NCBI GenBank assembly: GCA_034096865.1
Contig: JAWQFJ010001192.1
Location: 82,540-107,539, forward strand
Direction: 5' to 3'
Length of the DNA: 25,000 nt
Origin: Theodoxus fluviatilis
Taxonomy: Eukaryota > Mollusca > Gastropoda > Cycloneritida > Neritidae
Both the position numbers and the translations under genes were made by a program. The notes beneath the pieces are model-generated. The model had not been told where the DNA came from and made no database searches. It saw nothing but the letters and a program-made list of their open reading frames with translations. Each line of letters opens with the position of its first letter. Positions within the stretch are counted from its first letter, which is position 1. This document shows, piece by piece, positions 19,560-25,000 of the stretch.

Positions 19560-22500
19560 CTGTAGGCAACAACACAATGACCTTAGTGCAGTGTACTCCT
19601 GTAGGCAACAACACAATGACCTTAGTGCAGTGTACTCCTGTAGGCAACAACACAATGACCTTAGTGCAGTGTACTCGTGTAGGCAACAACACAATGACCT
19701 TAGTGCAGTGTACTCCTGTAGGCAACAACACAATGACCTTAGTGCAGTGTACTCCTGTAGGCAACAACACAATGACCTTAGTGCAGTGTACTCCTGTAGG
19801 CAACAACACAATGACCTTAGTGCAGTGTACTCCTGTAGGCAACAACACAATGACCTTAGTGCAGTGTACTCCTGTAGGCAATAACACAATGACCTTCTCT
19901 GTTATCAGTGTACTCCTGTAGGCAATAACACAATGACCTTAGTGCAGTGTACTCCTGTAGGCAATAACACAATGACCTTAGTGCAGTGTACTCCTGTAGG
20001 CAATAACACAATGACCTTAGTGCAGTGTATTCCTGTAGGCAACAACACAATGACCTTAGTGCAGTGTACTCCTGTAGGCAATAACACAATGACCTTAGTG
20101 CAGTGTACTCCTGTAGGCAACAACACAATGACCTTCTCTGTTATCAGTGTACTCCTGTAGGCAACAACACAATGACCTTCTCTGTTATCAGTGTACTCCT
20201 GTAGGCAACAACACAATGACCTTAGTGCAGTGTACTCCTGTAGGCAACAACACAATGACCTTCTCTGTTATCAGTGTACTCCTGTAGGCAATAACACAAT
20301 GACCTTAGTGCAGTGTACTCCTGTAGGCAACAACACAATGACCTTAGTGCAGTGTACTCCTGTAGGCAACAACACAATGACCTTAGTGCAGTGTACTCCT
20401 GTAGGCAATAACACAATGACCTTAGTGCAGTGTACTCCTGTAGGCAACAACACAATGACCTTAGTGCAGTGTACTCCTGTAGGCAATAACACAATGACCT
20501 TAGTGCAGTGTACTCCTGTAGGCAACAGCACAATGACCTTCTCTGTTATCAGTGTACTCCTGTAGGCAATAACACAATGACCTTAGTGCAGTGTACTCCT
20601 GTAGGCAACAACACAATGACCTTAGTGCAGTGTACTCCTGTAGGCAACAACACAATGACCTTAGTGCAGTGTACTCCTGTAGGCAACAACACAATGACCT
20701 TAGTGCAGTGTACTCCTGTAGGCAACAACACAATGACCTTAGTGCAGTGTACTCCTGTAGGCAACAACACAATGACCTTCTCTGTTATCAGTGTACTCCT
20801 GTAGGCAATAACACAATGACCTTAGTGCAGTGTACTCCTGTAGGCAATAACACAATGACCTTAGTGCAGTGTACTCCTGTAGGCAATAACACAATGACCT
20901 TAGTGCAGTGTACTCCTGTAGGCAACAACACAATGACCTTAGTGCAGTGTACTCCTGTAGGCAACAACACAATGACCTTAGTGCAGTGTACTCCTGTAGG
21001 CAATAACACAATGACCTTAGTGCAGTGTACTCCTGTAGGCAATAACACAATGACCTTCTCCGTTATCAGTGTACTCCTGTAGGCAATAACACAATGACCT
21101 TAGTGCAGTGTACTCCTGTAGGCAACAACACAATGACCTTCTCTGTTATCAGTGTACTCCTGTAGGCAATAACACAATGACCTTAGTGCAGTGTACTCCT
21201 GTAGGCAACAACACAATGACCTTAGTGCAGTGTACTCCTGTAGGCAACAACACAATGACCTTAGTGCAGTGTACTCCTGTAGGCAACAACACAATGACCT
21301 TAGTGCAGTGTACTCCTGTAGGCAACAACACAATGACCTTAGTGCAGTGTACTCCTGTAGGCAACAACACAATGACCTTCTCTGTTATCAGTGTACTCCT
21401 GTAGGCAATAACACAATGACCTTAGTGCAGTGTACTCCTGTAGGCAACAACACAATGACCTTAGTGCAGTGTACTCCTGTAGGCAACAACACAATGACCT
21501 TAGTGCAGTGTACTCCTGTAGGCAACAACACAATGACCTTAGTGCAGTGTACTCCTGTAGGCAACAACACAATGACCTTAGTGCAGTGTACTCCTGTAGG
21601 CAATAACACAATGACCTTAGTGCAGTGTACTCCTGTAGGCAACAACACAATGACCTTCTCTGTTATCAGTGTACTCCTGTAGGCAATAACACAATGACCT
21701 TAGTGCAGTGTACTCCTGTAGGCAACAACACAATGACCTTAGTGCAGTGTACTCCTGTAGGCAACAACACAATGACCTTAGTGCAGTGTACTCCTGTAGG
21801 CAACAACACAATGACCTTAGTGCAGTGTACTCCTGTAGGCAACAACACAATGACCTTAGTGCAGTGTACTCCTGTAGGCAACAACACAATGACCTTCTCT
21901 GTTATCAGTGTACTCCTGTAGGCAATAACACAATGACCTTAGTGCAGTGTACTCCTGTAGGCAATAACACAATGACCTTAGTGCAGTGTACTCCTGTAGG
22001 CAATAACACAATGACCTTAGTGCAGTGTACTCCTGTAGGCAACAACACAATGACCTTAGTGCAGTGTACTCCTGTAGGCAACAACACAATGACCTTAGTG
22101 CAGTGTACTCCTGTAGGCAATAACACAATGACCTTAGTGCAGTGTACTCCTGTAGGCAACAACACAATGACCTTCTCGTGCAGTGTACTCCTGTAGGCAA
22201 CAACACAATGACCTTAGTGCAGTGTACTCCTGTAGGCAACAACACAATGACCTTCTCTGTTATCAGTGTACTCCTGTAGGCAATAACACAATGACCTTAG
22301 TGCAGTGTACTCCTGTAGGCAACAACACAATGACCTTAGTGCAGTGTACTCCTGTAGGCAACAACACAATGACCTTAGTGCAGTGTACTCCTGTAGGCAA
22401 CAACACAATGACCTTAGTGCAGTGTACTCCTGTAGGCAACAACACAATGACCTTAGTGCAGTGTACTCCTGTAGGCAACAACACAATGACCTTAGTGCAG

Positions 22501-23133
22501 TGTACTCCTGTAGGCAATAACACAATGACCTTAGTGCAGTGTACTCCTGTAGGCAATAACACAATGACCTCTAGTGCAGTGTACTCCTGTAGGCAATAAC
22601 ACAATGACCTTAGTGCAGTGTACTCCTGTAGGCAACAACACAATGACCTTAGTGCAGTGTACTCCTGTAGGCAACAACACAATGACCTTAGTGCAGTGTA
22701 CTCCTGTAGGCAATAACACAATGACCTTCTGTTATCAGTGTACTCCTGTAGGCAATAACACAATGACCTTAGTGCAGTGTACTCCTGTAGGCAATAACAC
22801 AATGACCTTAGTGCAGTGTACTCCTGTAGGCAACAACACAATGACCTTAGTGCAGTGTACTCCTGTAGGCAATAACACAATGACCTTAGTGCAGTGTACT
22901 CCTGTAGGCAACAACACAATGACCTTAGTGCAGTGTACTCCTGTAGGCAACAACACAATGACCTTAGTGCAGTGTACTCCTGTAGGCAACAACACAATGA
23001 CCTTCTCTGTTATCAGTGTACTCCTGTAGGCAACAACACAATGACCTTCTCTGTTATCAGTGTACTCCTGTAGGCAACAACACAATGACCTTCTCTGTTA
23101 TCAGTGTACTCCTGTAGGCAATAACACAATGAC
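19546..23133 (-). repeat. 39/44-bp minisatellite made of the exon B splice acceptor, about 90 copies
   Basis: On the minus strand the main 39-bp unit is CTAAGGTCATTGTG, then TTGTTGCCTACAG, then GAGTACACTGCA. This is a pyrimidine-rich tract, a CAG acceptor and the first bases of exon B. A 44-bp variant carries ATAACAGAGAAGG in place of the CACTAAGG part. In the main unit the exon frame reads [13 protein letters not shown], 13 residues with no stop. The eight acceptor copies nearest exon B (19598 to 19871, every 39 nt) stay in the exon B frame. The one at 19676 has lost its AG (CAC), and the other seven keep CAG. The 44-bp units shift the frame. The two unit types form a higher-order repeat of about 517 bp from about 20540 to 22174. 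Confidence 0.95.
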
Positions 23134-23166
23134 CTCATCAGCTGTATGGTGGCTATCACAACAAAG

Positions 23167-23175
23167 GTGATGATA

Positions 23176-23242
<67 letters not shown>
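23167..23242. repeat. GAT trinucleotide microsatellite
   Basis: An almost pure ATG/GAT run of about 25 copies, directly after the end of the 39/44-bp array. The poly-Met and poly-Asp frames through it are artefacts. Confidence 0.95.
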
Positions 23243-23268
23243 CCTTAAACCCTTCCTTGCCATGCCAG

Positions 23269-23455
23269 GAAATTCTCCGGGCCTGGAACTGTCAGAGCTT
23301 TGCTAGTTCCAGAGAAATTTACCGGGCCTGGAACTGTCAGAGCTTTGTTGGTTCCAGGGAAATTTTTCCGGGCCTAGAACTGTCAGAGCTTTGCTAGTTC
23401 CAGAGAAAAATTTCCGGGCCTGGAATTGTCAGAGATTTGCTAGTTCCCGGGAAAA
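23269..23455. repeat. Four copies of a 45-46-bp hairpin minisatellite
   Basis: Units begin at 23269, 23314, 23359 and 23405 with GAAATT(T/C).. and continue CCGGGCCTGGAACTGTCAG, AGCTTTGCTAGTTCCAG. In each unit CTGGAACT and AGTTCCAG face each other as 8-bp inverted arms around a loop of about 14 bases. The hairpin is mostly kept in all four copies despite point changes, though copies 2 and 3 have an arm mismatch. Confidence 0.88.
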
Positions 23456-23574
23456 TGTTTGGCCTTCAGACAAAGCACCCTAATAAAAGGGAGGCAACTA
23501 CAAATGCTCTGGAAATTAAGAACACTATGATATGACAAACACTTCTTACAGTAAAACGTTTAAAAATCCCTGGC

Positions 23575-23820
23575 AGGAGGAGGAGGAGGAGGAGGAGGAG
23601 GAGGAGGAGGGAGGAGGGAGGAGGAGGAAGAGGAGGAGGAGGAGGAGGAGGAGGCAGGAGGAGGAGGAGGAGGAGGAGGAGGAGGAGGAGGAGGAAGAGG
23701 AGGAGGAAAAGAAAAGAAGAAAAAGAAGAAGAAACTTGGAGGAGGAGAAGGAGGAGGAGGAGGAGGAGGAGGAGGAGGAGGAGGAGGAGGAGGAGGAGGA
23801 GGAGGAGGAGGAGGAGGAGG
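23575..23820. repeat. GGA-rich polypurine tract
   Basis: About 245 bp of nearly pure purine on the plus strand, mainly GGA with AAG-rich parts and few pyrimidines (a C near 23654 and a CTT near 23736). The poly-Glu and poly-Pro frames through it are artefacts. Long mirror-type purine tracts can form triplex DNA and tend to be hard to assemble. Confidence 0.95.
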
Positions 23821-23827
23821 AATAAGG

Positions 23828-23871
23828 TGTTGTATTTCCCTGTATTGCATTTTTGTGTTGTATTTCACTAT
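23828..23871. repeat. Left part of a degenerate TGTATTTCACTG repeat interrupted by a MITE
   Basis: TGTTGTATTTCCCTGTATTGC and similar words occur here and again at 24206-24284 (TTGCATTTCACTGTACTGTG). The MITE at 23875-24161 lies between the two blocks, so it seems to have inserted into one older tract. Confidence 0.7.
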
Positions 23872-23874
23872 NNN
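23872..23874. other. Three unresolved bases (N)
   Basis: NNN lies directly before the first base of the left inverted repeat of the MITE at 23875. It hides the left target-site copy. It may be a scaffolding or polishing scar. Confidence 0.99.
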
Positions 23875-24161
23875 ATACTTACCAGTAGACAACATAATGT
23901 CCCACCCTCCTCCCCATTTTTTGTGCATCTTCACACGAGTTTCTCGGTATGGTGTCGAAAAGTGGTGGCACGTGGTTGCATCATGGTATCTATGCGCATG
24001 TGCAGGAAACAGGGAGAGTTGCCTCCCTTTCACTGGCCATGACGCTATAGATGGAGCCTTTTCATTGGCTGATGCTATTAAGCCACGTGTGTGGGATGAT
24101 TTTGCAAATCTTTTTTCGAGGTGAAAAGGTCATATACCTATGGTTGTCTACTGGTAAGTAT
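23875..24161. mobile_element. MITE with 19-bp inverted repeats that look like splice donors
   Basis: The left end is ATACTTACCAGTAGACAAC (23875-23893). The right end GTTGTCTACTGGTAAGTAT (24143-24161) is its exact reverse complement. The element is 287 bp long with no credible open frame, so it is a non-autonomous DNA transposon. Both ends, read outwards, contain CTG/GTAAGTAT, which fits the consensus 5' splice site. The target duplication cannot be read because the left flank is N. The superfamily is not assigned. It lies in the intron between exons A and B of the capping enzyme gene. Confidence 0.88.
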
Positions 24162-24205
24162 GCTAGGAAAACATAGAAATTAGTTTAAATTTCTTAAAAT
24201 TTTAT

Positions 24206-24286
24206 TGTATTGTGTGCGTACTTCACTGTACTGTGTTGTGTTGCATTTCACTGTACTGTGTTGTATTTCATTGTATTGCACTGTAC
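24206..24286. repeat. Degenerate TACTGTGTTGTATTTCACTG repeat at the exon A donor
   Basis: On the minus strand the intron after exon A starts GTACAGTGCAATACAATG, and the GTACAGTGAA word returns twice more within 75 bases. The repeat thus begins at the donor itself, although no exon sequence is copied here. Confidence 0.75.
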
Positions 24287-24375
24287 CTATGTACTCCAGG
24301 GGCTTCTGGTTGATGAATCGGGCACACAAGTCCACAAAGGTCTGGATCTGTTCCTCGGTGGGTGTTTCTCCTCGC
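24287..24375 (-). CDS. RNGTT: mRNA-capping enzyme, exon A (RNA triphosphatase domain)
   Basis: This is an 89-nt internal exon on the minus strand: acceptor GTTGGACTCTTACAG, donor ATAG/GTACAG. After one base of a split codon it reads RGETPTEEQIQTFVDLCARF, then INQKPLEYI, then G, which is completed to Gly by exon B. Vertebrate capping enzymes have HGECPTxExTxxFIxLCERF...[17 protein letters not shown] at this place, directly before the phosphatase loop. The exon thus forms the strand and helix that lead into the active site. Start and end phases fit. I could not find the preceding exon between 24376 and 25000, so the N-terminal exons should lie to the right of the window. Confidence 0.92.
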
Positions 24376-24902
24376 CTGTAAGAGTCCAACACGACAACTT
24401 CACACATGAACCCTCACTCTGTACCTTGTCCCACCTCAGTACAGTACACTCCACTCTAGCTGCCCTTACCACACTGGCGGCTTTTTGCTGCCCAGCTAAA
24501 CATGTGTTTGCTCTCTGTGTCCACCCCCTGTGGGTTGGGGGTAAGAATAGACCCACCGCATCTCACTACTTGATGCACAAAAAGACAAAGAACTAGAGAC
24601 TGGGACTTGATCTTACTTTAACTAATAAGTGATTTTGTTGTCAATGGCTTTAAATAGCCTACAAAGGCTACTAGGCTGTCCAGCTGACGTCCTCCATTTG
24701 TTCATTGCTTTCTCCATTCATTCATTCATTCATTCTCCAGTTTTCTCAGTGGAACTCACTGTTCCAAATTTAGTGACCACTTGGAAAGTGATGGGCAGCT
24801 CAGTACCAAAGTTGTCCCTTGATGGATACATCAAGGACAGAATTAAGACGTGGGACTTGTAAGATGGAGCTGCTGGAGTTTAGCTGACAGCTAGGCCAGT
24901 AG
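24376..24902. other. Intronic spacer, no gene seen
   Basis: No further capping enzyme exon was found. The stretch holds a short ATTC tract (about 24713-24736) and a small inverted repeat TAGCCTACAAAGGCTA near 24655-24671. Open frames on either strand show no known domain. Confidence 0.55.
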
Positions 24903-25000
24903 GGATGGATGGATGGATGGATGGATGGATGGATGGATGGATGGATGGATGGATGGATGGATGGTTGAATGGATGGGTGGATGGATGAATGGATGGGTGG
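24903..25000. repeat. GGAT tetranucleotide tract at the right edge
   Basis: A pure run of GGAT from 24903 to about 24963, then imperfect copies (GGTTGAAT, GGGTGGAT) to the window end. It probably continues to the right. It resembles the tract at 12911-13138. Confidence 0.95.

Larger units (their letters stand above)
12795..24375 (-). other. RNGTT: Span of the capping enzyme gene fragment (exons D, C, B, A)
   Basis: This entry groups the four exons. Transcription runs right to left. The four exons (89, 76, 31 and 109 nt) make 305 nt of coding sequence spread over 11.6 kb. They encode roughly the second half of the RNA triphosphatase domain, about residues 95-190 in a vertebrate protein. The three introns are about 4.7, 3.7 and 2.8 kb long, and tandem repeats and transposons fill most of them. 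The KxDG guanylyltransferase motif is not in the window. No stop or frame break occurs in the exons, so the gene looks functional. Confidence 0.9.

Noticed and set aside
19546..23133. The array as a true coding repeat domain of a protein
   Set aside because: The unit holds a pyrimidine tract and CAG acceptor, the 44-bp units break the frame, and the known capping enzyme has no such domain. Limited inclusion of the nearest copies by alternative splicing remains possible and is listed as a finding.
23532..23825. Poly-Glu open frame
   Set aside because: Translation of the GGA-rich purine tract. There is no splice or start context and no other protein-like sequence.
24180..24407. 75-codon minus-strand frame running through exon A as a single gene
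   Set aside because: Only the central part matches the capping enzyme. The ends are intron, as shown by AG and GT sites at 24376 and 24286 and by phase agreement with exon B.

Overview
The window is eukaryotic, intron-rich animal DNA with no bacterial features. The organism is most likely a marine invertebrate, perhaps a mollusc. That guess rests on an animal-type mRNA-capping enzyme gene, a PGBD-like piggyBac relic, several MITEs and very heavy micro- and minisatellite content. The species cannot be read from the sequence.

The only real host gene I can support is a piece of the mRNA-capping enzyme gene (RNGTT) on the minus strand. Four exons fit together by sequence, splice sites and phase. 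Exon A (24287-24375) encodes RGETPTEEQIQTFV...PLEYI. Exon B (19484-19559) encodes the phosphatase loop [11 protein letters not shown]. Exon C (15742-15772) is a 31-nt microexon encoding VEAAVSTFAS. Exon D (12795-12903) encodes [16 protein letters not shown]...LPEWCR. The first exons must lie right of the window. The guanylyltransferase half must lie left of it.

More than half of the window is tandem repeat inside these introns. From left to right: a 53-unit satellite of about 144 bp with TG tracts (1-7650); a MITE (8414-8649); a 26-copy 45/58-bp array with an inverted outlier copy (9314-10640 and 10767-10843); a duplicated CT-rich module (11055-11580); a 33-bp array that overlaps the exon D donor (12576-12808); a GGAT tract next to the exon D acceptor (12911-13138); 101 units of exactly 20 bp (13281-15300); a piggyBac-type MITE (16093-16331); a decayed piggyBac transposon (17029-19300); about 90 units of a 39/44-bp array that overlaps the exon B acceptor (19546-23133); GAT, hairpin-minisatellite and GGA tracts (23167-23820); and a third MITE whose ends match a splice donor (23875-24161).

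The most unusual feature is that two of the minisatellites are built from exon-intron junctions of the host gene. The 33-bp array repeats the end of exon D with its GTGAGT donor. The 39-bp array repeats the exon B acceptor with the first codons of the catalytic loop. Both unit lengths are multiples of three, and the junction-proximal copies stay open in the gene's reading frame. The gene therefore carries ladders of potential in-frame alternative splice sites around its active-site exons.
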